Shown here one piece after another: positions 9,496 to 17,845 of a stretch of DNA of 64,000 nt. This DNA comes from Pedobacter steynii (GTDB lineage Bacteria > Bacteroidota > Bacteroidia > Sphingobacteriales > Sphingobacteriaceae). The notes under the pieces are model-generated. The model ran no database searches. It had not been told where the DNA came from and saw only the letters and a list, made by a program, of their open reading frames with translations. The stretch spans positions 3,472,001 through 3,536,000 of the forward strand of contig NZ_CP017141.1 of NCBI RefSeq assembly GCF_001721645.1, given 5' to 3'. Every line of letters begins with the position of its first letter. Within the stretch, counting starts at the first letter, position 1. A program made the translations under genes and the position numbers.

Positions 9496-11175
9496 ATGTC
9501 AGACGAAAAAATAATCTTTTCAATGGCGGGGGTAAATAAGATTTATCCACCCCAAAAGCAAGTTTTAAAAAACATCTACCTTTCCTTTTTTTACGGCGCC
9601 AAAATTGGCGTGATCGGTTTGAATGGTTCTGGTAAATCATCTTTATTGAAAATCATCGCAGGTTTAGATAAATCCTTCCAGGGGGAAGTGGTTTTCTCAC
9701 CAGGATATACGGTAGGTTATCTGGCTCAGGAGCCTGAACTGGATGAAAATAAAACCGTTAGAGAGGTTGTAGAAGAAGGAGTAGCAGAGATTACAGCTAT
9801 TCTGAAAGAATATGAATCCATCAATGAGCAATTTGGATTACCTGAGGTTTATGAAGATGCTGATGCAATGGATAAACTGATGGTAAAACAAGGGGAGCTG
9901 CAGGATAAAATTGATGCAGTGAATGCCTGGGAACTGGACAACAAGCTGGAGCGTGCCATGGACGCACTTCGTTGCCCTGATCCGGATGCTAAAATTGGTG
10001 TTTTATCAGGTGGTGAGCGTCGCCGTGTAGCCATGTGCCGTCTGTTATTACAAGAACCAGATGTACTGTTGCTGGATGAGCCTACGAATCACCTGGATGC
10101 AGAAAGTATTGACTGGTTAGAGCAGTTCTTAAAAGACTATAAAGGAACTGTAATTGCAGTGACTCACGATAGGTATTTCCTTGACAACGTAGCTGGCTGG
10201 ATCCTTGAATTAGACAGAGGTGAAGGTATTCCATGGAAAGGAAATTATTCATCCTGGTTAGATCAGAAGGCGAAACGTCTGGCACAGGAAGAAAAAACAG
10301 AAAGCAAGCGCCAGAAAACATTGGAGCGTGAGCTGGAGTGGGTACGTATGGCGCCAAAAGCAAGACATGCCAAATCTAAAGCGCGTTTGTCAAACTATGA
10401 CAAACTGGCTTCTGAAGACTCCAAAGAACGGGAAGATAAACTGGAGCTTTTTATCCCTGCAGGACCGAGATTAGGAAATGTGGTGATCGAAGCCAATAAC
10501 ATTACTAAAGCCTATGGTGATAAGCTGTTATTTGAAAATCTGAGCTTCTCTTTACCTCCTGCGGGTATTGTAGGAATCATTGGTCCAAATGGTGCCGGTA
10601 AAACAACTTTATTCCGCTTGATTACGGAGCAGGAAACACCTGATACCGGAACATTCAGGGTTGGTGAAACTGTAGCTTTAGGTTATGTGGATCAGATGCA
10701 CAATGACCTTGATCCTAATAAAACTGTTTATGAAAATATTACTGATGGCTTAGATAACATTCAGCTGGGTAATAAGGCCGTGAATGGAAGAGCTTACGTA
10801 TCTAAATTTAACTTTAACGGCGGTGATCAGCAGAAAAAAGTAGGTGTACTTTCAGGAGGAGAGCGCAACAGGGTGCATTTGGCTATCACTTTGAAAAAGG
10901 GAGCGAACGTATTGTTACTCGATGAGCCGACCAATGATATTGACGTGAATACCTTAAGGGCACTGGAAGAGGCGCTGGAAAACTTTGGTGGATGTGCGGT
11001 AGTGATCAGTCACGACCGTTGGTTCTTAGACCGTATTTGTACGCATATCCTTGCGTTTGAAGGGGACTCGCAGGTTTACTTCTTTGAAGGAAACTATAGC
11101 GATTATGAAGAAAACCGTAAGAAACGTCTTGGAGATGTAACTCCACACCGGATTAAATATAGAAAACTGGTTTAA
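9496..11175 (+). CDS. ettA: Energy-dependent translational throttle ATPase EttA
   Basis: This 559-residue ABC-F ATPase binds the ribosomal E site and gates translation according to the ATP/ADP ratio. Two nucleotide-binding domains are visible: Walker A GLNGSGKSS (about 42), signature LSGGERRRV and LLDEPTNHLD; then GPNGAGKTT (about 363), LSGGERNRV and LLDEPTNDID. Between them is the P-site tRNA interaction motif linker rich in Lys/Arg (WVRMAPKARHAKSKAR), which is diagnostic of EttA. There are no transmembrane segments. A promoter-like box at 9384-9414 and a terminator at 11188 frame a single-gene unit. Confidence 0.95.
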   Translation: MSDEKIIFSMAGVNKIYPPQKQVLKNIYLSFFYGAKIGVIGLNGSGKSSLLKIIAGLDKSFQGEVVFSPGYTVGYLAQEPELDENKTVREVVEEGVAEITAILKEYESINEQFGLPEVYEDADAMDKLMVKQGELQDKIDAVNAWELDNKLERAMDALRCPDPDAKIGVLSGGERRRVAMCRLLLQEPDVLLLDEPTNHLDAESIDWLEQFLKDYKGTVIAVTHDRYFLDNVAGWILELDRGEGIPWKGNYSSWLDQKAKRLAQEEKTESKRQKTLERELEWVRMAPKARHAKSKARLSNYDKLASEDSKEREDKLELFIPAGPRLGNVVIEANNITKAYGDKLLFENLSFSLPPAGIVGIIGPNGAGKTTLFRLITEQETPDTGTFRVGETVALGYVDQMHNDLDPNKTVYENITDGLDNIQLGNKAVNGRAYVSKFNFNGGDQQKKVGVLSGGERNRVHLAITLKKGANVLLLDEPTNDIDVNTLRALEEALENFGGCAVVISHDRWFLDRICTHILAFEGDSQVYFFEGNYSDYEENRKKRLGDVTPHRIKYRKLV

Positions 11176-11186
11176 ATGACCCAAAG

Positions 11187-11227
11187 AAAAACGGCTGCAT
11201 CTGAAAAGGTGCAGCCGTTTTGTTTTT
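11187..11227. terminator. Bidirectional terminator between ettA and the TIM-barrel isomerase gene
   Basis: Perfect 12-bp stem (AAAACGGCTGCA at 11188-11199 with TGCAGCCGTTTT at 11210-11221), with T-rich and A-rich flanks. It serves both convergent genes. Confidence 0.92.
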
Positions 11228-11246
11228 TGTATGGATCGGCTTTTGT

Positions 11247-12164
11247 TTAGAATTTACTTCTTACGCGTTCCAGCAGCTCCTTGGTTTTTTTGATCCCTTC
11301 CTCTTCGGATAATACAGAGCCTTCATATTCTATTCCGACAATTCCAGACCATTTGGCCTCTTTGATGATCTCGAACATGCGGGTGTAATCAATGTCCTTT
11401 TCTTCTCCGTCTTCCTTAAAATTATGAGTTTTCGCACTCACTCCTTTGGCATAAGGCATCAGGTCTTTTACACCCTGGTATTTATCGTATTCTTTCTCCG
11501 CACTGATTCTGAAGTTTCCAAAATCAGGGAGTGTACCGCAATAAGGGTTGTTAACTCCTTTGATTACCGAAGATAACCAGTTTCCATCAGAAGAGTAACC
11601 CCCATGGTTTTCTACAATAATATTGATCTTGTTTTTCTTTCCATATTCGGTCAGTTTCCCCAGACCATCGATCGCTGCTGTTTTTATTTCCTCGGCTGTT
11701 CCTGTTCCTGCAGCATTTACGCGAATGGTTTTACAACCCAGAAATTTGGCTGCATCCACCCATTTATAATGGTTCTCTACGGCAATTAATCTGGCTTTAT
11801 CATCCAGGTCACCTAAATGCCCCTCTCCGTCAATCATGATCAGGTGATTTTGGATCCCTTCGCTGTCTGTTCTGTCTTTCAGCTCTTTTAAATAAGCCTG
11901 GTCTGTTTCCTTCTTTTTGAAAAACGGACTAACATATTCCACGATATGGATGTCAAATTCGTTCTTTGCTTTTAGTGGAAAATCAAGATTACTCAGCTTT
12001 CCGGCAAAGAGAGATTTGTGAAGTGACCACTGAGCCAGGGAGATCTGAAAAAAATCTTTCTTACCTGCAGCAAAGCCTTCTAAAGGAAGGAGGGAAGAGA
12101 TTCCTGCGGCGGCAGATAAGATGCCCAGATCTCTGATAAAATTTCTACGGTCTGTCGTTTTCAT
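11247..12164 (-). CDS. Exported sugar phosphate isomerase/epimerase-like TIM-barrel protein
   Basis: The 305-residue protein has a twin-arginine-type signal (TTDRRNFIRDLG, hydrophobic stretch to about residue 33), so it is probably exported folded with a bound metal. The rest is an AP-endonuclease-2/xylose-isomerase-like TIM barrel (PF01261). Metal-ligand regions are visible: IVENHGGY, LPDFGNF, AKTHNF and GIEYEGS. It is divergent from the cluster at 12400-16726, which encodes another TIM-barrel protein and a Tat-exported Gfo/Idh/MocA protein. A shared role in periplasmic sugar conversion is inferred; the substrate is unknown. Confidence 0.85.
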   Translation of the reverse strand: MKTTDRRNFIRDLGILSAAAGISSLLPLEGFAAGKKDFFQISLAQWSLHKSLFAGKLSNLDFPLKAKNEFDIHIVEYVSPFFKKKETDQAYLKELKDRTDSEGIQNHLIMIDGEGHLGDLDDKARLIAVENHYKWVDAAKFLGCKTIRVNAAGTGTAEEIKTAAIDGLGKLTEYGKKNKINIIVENHGGYSSDGNWLSSVIKGVNNPYCGTLPDFGNFRISAEKEYDKYQGVKDLMPYAKGVSAKTHNFKEDGEEKDIDYTRMFEIIKEAKWSGIVGIEYEGSVLSEEEGIKKTKELLERVRSKF

Positions 12165-12320
12165 TTGTGGTTAGTTTTAGCGTTGAATAGTACAAGGTAT
12201 TAATTTCTGCCTGCACTAAAAAGAGCTTTGAAAAAAAGGTCCTGAATGAGTTGTTAGCGCCAATATTTGTCACAACTTAGTGTGTTTTTAACACATTTTG
12301 TTAATTAATGCTGTTGCAGA

Positions 12321-12354
12321 TTTGGGATTTACCCTAAATGCTTCTATTTTAGGG
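12321..12354 (+). promoter_or_regulatory. Putative promoter with embedded inverted repeat upstream of the SUMF-fold gene
   Basis: TTTG (12321-12324) lies 20 nt before TATTTTAG (12345-12352), a weak match to the phylum promoter. A 7-bp inverted repeat, CCCTAAA (12332-12338) and TTTAGGG (12348-12354), overlaps the spacer and -7 region, where a regulator could bind. Another short palindrome, TGTGTT-TTT-AACACA, lies at 12281-12295 in the same divergent intergenic region. Confidence 0.3.
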
Positions 12355-12399
12355 ATTAAATAGGTCAGGTAAAATATCAGTTGTATCAAAATCTTATAG

Positions 12400-13365
12400 A
12401 TGAAAGTTAAAATATTATTGACAATTCCACTCTTGGTTTCTGCTTTTTGCGCCTCTTCTCAGGAAAAAAGCAGTGCTTATACACAACAAATTGACGGAAC
12501 AAAACTAAGCTTTGAAATGAAAGCGATACCAGGTGGCGAATTCCAGATGGGTAGTAAAAAGGGAAAAGCAGACGAGCAACCGGTTCATAAGGTATCTATT
12601 GATCCTTTCTGGATGAGTAGCTTTGAGGTAACCTGGGATATTTATGAACCATTTCTATATAAAGATTACGAAACCACACATAGTACCGGACCTGTTCCTG
12701 CCAATGTCGATGCGGTAACCCGGCCAACAAAACCATACCTTGATATGACCTTTGGGATGGGAAAAGAGAACCATCCCGCATTGGCGATGACACATTATAA
12801 TGCCATTCAGTATTGTAAATGGTTGTATGCCAGAACAGGTGTTTTTTATAGACTACCTACAGAAGCAGAATGGGAATATGCATGCCGCGCAGGTAGCCAG
12901 GAAGAGTACGCTTTTGGCAACGAACCAGCTAAACTTGGAGACTATGCCTGGTTTAAAGAAAACAGTGAAGGAAAAACACATGTAGTGGGACAGAAGAAAC
13001 CAAATCAATGGGGCTTGTATGACATGTATGGCAATGTAGGAGAATGGACTTATGATCAATATGCTCCTGATACTTATGCAGGAATAAGTGGAGAAAAAGC
13101 GAAAAACCCGGTTGCTGTTCCAGATAAGTTATATTCCCATGTGATCAGAGGAGGCTCCTATGATGATGTAGCAAAGGACCTGCGTTCGGCGGCAAGACTA
13201 GCTTCAGATCCGGTATGGAAACAACTTGATCCGCAGATCCCGAAAAGTAACTGGTGGTTTCCTGAAGCACCGTTTATTGGAATGCGATTGGTCAGGCCGG
13301 TAACGCCGCCATCAAAAGAAGCCATTGATGCTTATTATGATAAACCCGTAATCAAAGACTACTAA
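12400..13365 (+). CDS. SUMF1/FGE-fold protein lacking the catalytic cysteines
   Basis: This 321-residue secreted protein (signal peptide to about residue 20) has the formylglycine-generating-enzyme sulfatase domain fold: IPGGEFQMGS, FEVTW, YRLPTEAEWEYACRAG, GLYDMYGNVGEW, VIRGGSYDD and a terminal GMRLVR. In true FGE the copper-binding Cys pair follows the RGGS motif. Here that segment (DDVAKDLRSAARL and onward) has no cysteine, so aerobic formylglycine formation is not expected. No sulfatase gene is nearby. A binding or structural role is more likely. It leads a plus-strand group with the Gfo/Idh/MocA, ApbE and hydroxypyruvate-isomerase-like genes. Confidence 0.85.
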   Translation: MKVKILLTIPLLVSAFCASSQEKSSAYTQQIDGTKLSFEMKAIPGGEFQMGSKKGKADEQPVHKVSIDPFWMSSFEVTWDIYEPFLYKDYETTHSTGPVPANVDAVTRPTKPYLDMTFGMGKENHPALAMTHYNAIQYCKWLYARTGVFYRLPTEAEWEYACRAGSQEEYAFGNEPAKLGDYAWFKENSEGKTHVVGQKKPNQWGLYDMYGNVGEWTYDQYAPDTYAGISGEKAKNPVAVPDKLYSHVIRGGSYDDVAKDLRSAARLASDPVWKQLDPQIPKSNWWFPEAPFIGMRLVRPVTPPSKEAIDAYYDKPVIKDY

Positions 13366-13410
13366 AGAGAACTCACACTAACAACCAAATATAAACCAAC
13401 CAACAAAACT

Positions 13411-14730
13411 ATGAACAAAGAAGAATTGCGTGATAAACGCCGTGAATTTTTAAAGGCATCTGCACTTGTAGCGGGTGGCGTAATGTTAAATCAATTTGCC
13501 TTTGCCGGCGGTCATTCTTCTACGGATGATACCATTAAAATTGCACTGATCGGATGTGGAGATCGTGGTACAGGTGCCGCATTTCAGGCATTGAGTACCA
13601 AACAGAATATAAAACTAGTAGCCATGGCTGATGCATTTCAGGATCGCCTGGACAATAGCTATAAAGTACTTTCAGATAAATTTAAAGAAAAGGTAGATGT
13701 TCCTCAGGACCGCAGATTTGTAGGTTTTGATGGTTATCAGAAAGCCATTGCTCTGGCAGATGTGGTTTTATTGGTCACTCCTCCGGGTTTCAGACCTACC
13801 CATTTTGAGGAGGCAATTAAGCAGGGGAAACATGTATTTATGGAAAAACCTGTTGCGGTAGATGCCCCGGGAGTCCGTAAAGTACTTGCAGCAGCAGAAT
13901 TGGCAAAACAGAAAAAATTAAATGTGGTGGTTGGGCTTCAGCGCAGGTATCAGGCAAACTACAGAGAAACCTTAAAACGGATCGAGGATGGTGCAATAGG
14001 AGACATTGTGAGTGGGCAGGTATATTGGAATAGTGGCGGGGTATGGGTGAAAAAACGCCAGCCGCAACAAACGGAGATGGAATACCAGATGAGAAACTGG
14101 TATTATTTCAATTGGCTATGCGGAGACCATATTGTAGAGCAGCATGTACACAATATTGACATTGCAAACTGGGTAAAAAATGCTTATCCCGTTTCTGTTC
14201 AGGGAACAGGAAGTCGTGCCTGGAGAACTGGAAAAGATTACGGAGAAATCTATGACAACCATGCGGTGGAGTTAACCTATGCCGATGGATCTGTTATCTA
14301 TAGTCAGTGCCGCCATTTTGAAGGCATTGCGAATCGCGTAGATGAAACCTTCCAGGGAACAAAAGGCCGTACCTATTTATCAGCAGGTAATAACGGGGTA
14401 CTTTGGGACCATAAAGGGAAAGAATTGTTTAGCCACCCGACTAAAGGAAATGCGAATCCATACCAGACAGAACATGATGAGCTTTTTGCAGCTATTGCAA
14501 AAGGAGAATATAAATTTGCTGATGCGGAACGTGGTGCAAAAAGTTGTTTCACTGCAATCATTGGCAGATACGCTACTTATTCCGGACAGACTATTAAATG
14601 GGATGAGGCATTGAAGGCAGACAACAGCCTGATGCCAGCTGAATTGAGCTGGACGGCCAATCCGAAACTAATGCCGGATGAAAGTGGTTTGTATCCAATC
14701 CCTACACCAGGGAAATCAAAAATAATTTAA
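13411..14730 (+). CDS. Tat-exported Gfo/Idh/MocA family oxidoreductase
   Basis: The 439-residue NAD(P)-dependent sugar oxidoreductase starts with a twin-arginine signal (KRREFLKASALVAGG). The Rossmann fold follows: IALIGCGDRGTG near residue 46, then the family signature HVFMEKPVAVDAPG near 145-158. The C-terminal Gfo/Idh/MocA domain includes a conserved bacterial GFO/IDH segment (GDHIVEQHVHNIDIANWV) carrying the catalytic-type His. Exported members generally hold a tightly bound cofactor and act on glycosides in the periplasm. It begins 45 bp after the SUMF-fold gene and is followed after 13 bp by apbE. Confidence 0.9.
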   Translation: MNKEELRDKRREFLKASALVAGGVMLNQFAFAGGHSSTDDTIKIALIGCGDRGTGAAFQALSTKQNIKLVAMADAFQDRLDNSYKVLSDKFKEKVDVPQDRRFVGFDGYQKAIALADVVLLVTPPGFRPTHFEEAIKQGKHVFMEKPVAVDAPGVRKVLAAAELAKQKKLNVVVGLQRRYQANYRETLKRIEDGAIGDIVSGQVYWNSGGVWVKKRQPQQTEMEYQMRNWYYFNWLCGDHIVEQHVHNIDIANWVKNAYPVSVQGTGSRAWRTGKDYGEIYDNHAVELTYADGSVIYSQCRHFEGIANRVDETFQGTKGRTYLSAGNNGVLWDHKGKELFSHPTKGNANPYQTEHDELFAAIAKGEYKFADAERGAKSCFTAIIGRYATYSGQTIKWDEALKADNSLMPAELSWTANPKLMPDESGLYPIPTPGKSKII

Positions 14731-14743
14731 GCAAAGCCTGCTT

Positions 14744-15754
14744 GTGGCGATTGTCCATAAACCGGCTATCCTGCTCTTACCGCTGCTGATCTCTCTTTTC
14801 CTGCAAAAGAAAGACCAGCAGCAGTATAGTATTCATGGTTACGCCCAGGGAACAGACTATTCCATTAAATATTTTGCGGAAGATAGTGTGGTGACCAAGA
14901 GGTCTGTAGATAGCATTTTGCTAAAGATAGATTCTTCTATGTCCCTTTATAAGCCTTATTCTTTGATCAGTCAATTCAATCGCTCGGCGAATGGGATCTT
15001 GCTGGATGCTCATTTTACCAGGGTAATGAAAAAGTCTTTTGAGATTTATAAAGATACTCAGGGAAAGTTTGATGTGACAGTTGCGCCCCTGGTCCAGGCC
15101 TGGGGTTTTGGGCCAAAACCTGTATCGCTTTTTCCCGATTCTGCGATGGTTAGGCAACTGCTTCAGAATGTCGGGATGAATTATCTGGAACTCCGGGGAA
15201 ACTACCTTAAAAAGAAGAAACCAGATGTAAAGATCGATTTGAATGGTATTGCCCAGGGGTATAGCGTGGATGTTGTGGCCGGTTATCTGTTAAGTAAGGG
15301 CATTCGTTCTTTTGTGGTAGAGATTGGTGGGGAACTTAGAGTAGAAGGGCCTAAACCTGATGGCACTGTCATGAGGATAGGAATTGAAGGACCTGCATTA
15401 TCTGCTCAGTCGGAACCAGAGATCAGACATGTGCTGAGTTTCAGCAGCGGGGCAGTAACGACCTCTGGAAATTACAGAAAATACCTCCAGCGTGGAAAAG
15501 GAAAGATTGCCCATCTGATCAACCCTAAAACGGGTTATCCTTTAGACAATCAACTGATCAGCGTGACGATTTATGCAAAAGATGCGATTACGGCTGACGG
15601 ATATGACAATGCGGTCATGTCGATGAGTGTGGATGAAGCACTGGCCTTTGTTGCCGCGAAAAAGGGGATGGAAGCTTATCTGATTTACCATCGTAAGGAT
15701 GGAAGCGTGGCAGATACCCTGAGCAGTGGCTTCAGAAAAATGATCGTAAAATAA
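14744..15754 (+). CDS. apbE: FAD:protein FMN transferase (ApbE family)
   Basis: ApbE covalently attaches FMN from FAD to Ser/Thr residues of envelope flavoproteins. The 336-residue protein has a short hydrophobic N-terminus (signal or anchor, residues 1-20). The core shows GKFDVTVAPLVQAWGFGP, the flavin-site segment KIDLNGIAQGYSVD, EIGGELRVEG, and the metal-site region HLINPKTGYP with TADGYDNAVMS. The start is GTG at 14744; no ATG exists before the mature domain, and GTG gives the expected hydrophobic leader. No obvious flavinylation target (Nqr/Rnf or an FMN-binding domain) is nearby. Confidence 0.9.
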   Translation: MAIVHKPAILLLPLLISLFLQKKDQQQYSIHGYAQGTDYSIKYFAEDSVVTKRSVDSILLKIDSSMSLYKPYSLISQFNRSANGILLDAHFTRVMKKSFEIYKDTQGKFDVTVAPLVQAWGFGPKPVSLFPDSAMVRQLLQNVGMNYLELRGNYLKKKKPDVKIDLNGIAQGYSVDVVAGYLLSKGIRSFVVEIGGELRVEGPKPDGTVMRIGIEGPALSAQSEPEIRHVLSFSSGAVTTSGNYRKYLQRGKGKIAHLINPKTGYPLDNQLISVTIYAKDAITADGYDNAVMSMSVDEALAFVAAKKGMEAYLIYHRKDGSVADTLSSGFRKMIVK

Positions 15755-15790
15755 ACAACAATTTAAACCCAGACCAACCAAAGCATAGTT

Positions 15791-16726
15791 ATGAAAAGAA
15801 TAGAATTTTTAAGAAATAGCTTTATTGCCACCGGGGCGGTATTGACCGGATCCTCGATAAGTGCAGCTGCTGCGTTACCAGAAGATACTTTGGCAAAAGG
15901 ACTTGCAGGAAAAACTTTTAATCTGGATTATGCACCACACCAGGGAATGTTTGCCAATCATGCAGGTAAAAGTTTTCTGGATCAGATCCAGTTTATGTAT
16001 GACCAGGGTTTCAGGTCTATTGAAGACAATGGTTACCTTGGAAGACCAGTGGAAGAGCAAAAGAAGATAGGAGACCTGCTGGCTAAACTAGGTATGAGAA
16101 TGGGCGTTTTTGTAGTGGATGGAGGCGATAACTGGAAAACGTCCCTTACTACCGGAAAGAAAGAGTTTAAAGATAAATTTGTAGAAACCTGCAAACAGTC
16201 GGTGGAAGCTGCGAAGAGGTGTAATGCCAAATGGATGACCGTTGTTCCCGGATTTTATGAACGTAAACTTCCTTACGGAAATCAGATGGCTAATGTAGTC
16301 GATGCAATGAGGGCCGGAGCGGAAATTTTTGAACCTCATGGTCTGATTATGGTACTGGAAACATTGAGTGATACTCCTGAACTTTTCCTTCAGCAAACTC
16401 ACGAAACCTATAACGTGTGTAAAGCCGTAAACAGCCCTTCCTGCAAGATTCTGTATGATATTTATCACATGCAGAAGACCGAAGGAAACCTGATTGTAAA
16501 TATGGACCGTTGCTGGGAAGAGATTGCCTATATTCAGATCGGTGATAATCCGGGACGGAAAGAACCGACAACCGGAGAGATTAATTACAAAAATCTATTT
16601 AAACACATTTACAATAAGGGGTATAAAGGCGTGATGGGAATGGAACATGGCAATTCTAAGGGGGGTAAGGAAGGAGAACTACGTGTAATCCAGGCTTACC
16701 GCGAGTCGGATGATTTCTTGTCTTAA
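15791..16726 (+). CDS. Hydroxypyruvate isomerase-like TIM-barrel protein, exported
   Basis: The 311-residue protein has a single-Arg signal-like N-terminus (KRIEFLRNSFIATGAV, cleavage after ISAAA), then a PF01261 TIM barrel. The segments LETL, YDIYHMQ, IQIGDNPGRKEPTTGEINY and MGMEHG resemble hydroxypyruvate isomerase (Hyi), including its metal Glu/Asp/His ligands. Hyi interconverts hydroxypyruvate and tartronate semialdehyde in the cytoplasm. The export signal here instead suggests a periplasmic sugar isomerase acting with the upstream oxidoreductase. It is the last gene of the plus-strand group and converges on the radical SAM gene after 6 bp. Confidence 0.86.
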   Translation: MKRIEFLRNSFIATGAVLTGSSISAAAALPEDTLAKGLAGKTFNLDYAPHQGMFANHAGKSFLDQIQFMYDQGFRSIEDNGYLGRPVEEQKKIGDLLAKLGMRMGVFVVDGGDNWKTSLTTGKKEFKDKFVETCKQSVEAAKRCNAKWMTVVPGFYERKLPYGNQMANVVDAMRAGAEIFEPHGLIMVLETLSDTPELFLQQTHETYNVCKAVNSPSCKILYDIYHMQKTEGNLIVNMDRCWEEIAYIQIGDNPGRKEPTTGEINYKNLFKHIYNKGYKGVMGMEHGNSKGGKEGELRVIQAYRESDDFLS

Positions 16727-16732
16727 AAGCGT

Positions 16733-17806
16733 TTAAAATAAACTAAACTGGGCTTGAGGAATTTTAAATAAGCCTGAGTCCAGTTTAATTACCCGTTCAT
16801 TTAAATGGTTCAGCCTGCAATGCAGTTTAAAACTATCCCTAATCAGTTTTGCAATGTGGCCATCACCTCTCATTCTTTCTCCAAACCTGCTGTCGTTCAC
16901 ATTTCCTCCATGACAAGACTGAATGGCATGCCAGACTTTTTCAAAGCGGTCCGGAAAGTTCTTGCGTAGCCAGTCTTCAAAAATACCGGCAATTGCACCA
17001 TTTAGCCTGACGATGGTATAACCTGCTGCTCCTGCGCCGGCATTGGCTGCCGCTTTTAAGACGGCGGGAATTTCATGGTCACTTAAACCAGGAACCAACG
17101 GGGCGACCATAACCCCCATGGGGATGCCTGCTTTGCTGAGCTCCTCTACCACCTTTAACCGTTGTTTGGCTGTGGTTGTTCTGGGCTCCATTTTTAGCCG
17201 GAGTTTTTCGTTCAGGCTGTTTATGGATACATAAACCACGCATAGGTTTAGCCTGGCCATCTCGGACAGGATATCAAGATCTCTTAGAATTAAGGCATTT
17301 TTAGTGATCAGGCCTATAGGTTGCCTGTATTCCAGGGCAATTTCCAGCAAAGACCGGGTAATTCTGAACTGTCTTTCTGCCGGCTGATAACAATCGGTGT
17401 TGCCAGACAAAGAAATTACTGAAGCATCCCAGTCTTTTCGCTCCAGAAACTTCCTGAACAATTTTGGTGCATCTTTTTTTACGATGATCTTCCTTTCAAA
17501 ATCAAGTCCGGCACTAAATCCCCAGTATTCATGAGCATTCCGGGCATAACAATAGGTACATCCATGTTCGCAACCCTGATACGGGTTAAGGGAATAAGCC
17601 ATACCTACATCCGGACTCGCAACTTTGTTAACGATAGATTTGCTCTGACCTATGATGAAGGTAGTTTTATGATCTTCTTCTTCCCAGTCGTCGATTCCTT
17701 CGGGATGCGTTTTCGCATAGTCATCCTTCGCAAACCTGTTGTGCGGATTGAACTGTGCACCTCTGCCTTTAAAGTAATTGTCTTTAGGTTCCTCGTCTAA
17801 TATCAT
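16733..17806 (-). CDS. PA0069 family radical SAM protein (SplB-like)
   Basis: The 357-residue radical SAM enzyme shows a C-x3-C-x2-C cluster motif in GCEHGCTYCYARN (near residues 78-90), and the family-specific stretch YSLNPYQ directly before it. The remaining barrel carries SGNTDCYQPAER, ITKNALILRD and GAAGYTIVRLNG. PA0069-type proteins resemble spore photoproduct lyase and the Rv2578c group, but their reaction is not established. The gene is monocistronic with an AT-rich upstream, and converges on the preceding plus-strand gene. An inverted repeat at 16744-16787 within its 3' end may serve as an overlapping terminator hairpin. Confidence 0.87.
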   Translation of the reverse strand: MILDEEPKDNYFKGRGAQFNPHNRFAKDDYAKTHPEGIDDWEEEDHKTTFIIGQSKSIVNKVASPDVGMAYSLNPYQGCEHGCTYCYARNAHEYWGFSAGLDFERKIIVKKDAPKLFRKFLERKDWDASVISLSGNTDCYQPAERQFRITRSLLEIALEYRQPIGLITKNALILRDLDILSEMARLNLCVVYVSINSLNEKLRLKMEPRTTTAKQRLKVVEELSKAGIPMGVMVAPLVPGLSDHEIPAVLKAAANAGAGAAGYTIVRLNGAIAGIFEDWLRKNFPDRFEKVWHAIQSCHGGNVNDSRFGERMRGDGHIAKLIRDSFKLHCRLNHLNERVIKLDSGLFKIPQAQFSLF

Positions 17807-17845
17807 TAGTTAAAATTACTAATAATATTAGTAATTTGCAAATGC

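Noticed and set aside
12400..13365. Annotation as an active formylglycine-generating enzyme
   Set aside because: The catalytic Cys pair is absent and no sulfatase is nearby.
16744..16787. Inverted repeat at the convergent end of the radical SAM gene as a terminator
   Set aside because: Arms of 8 bp enclose a long loop and no T run follows, so it is noted only within the gene entry.
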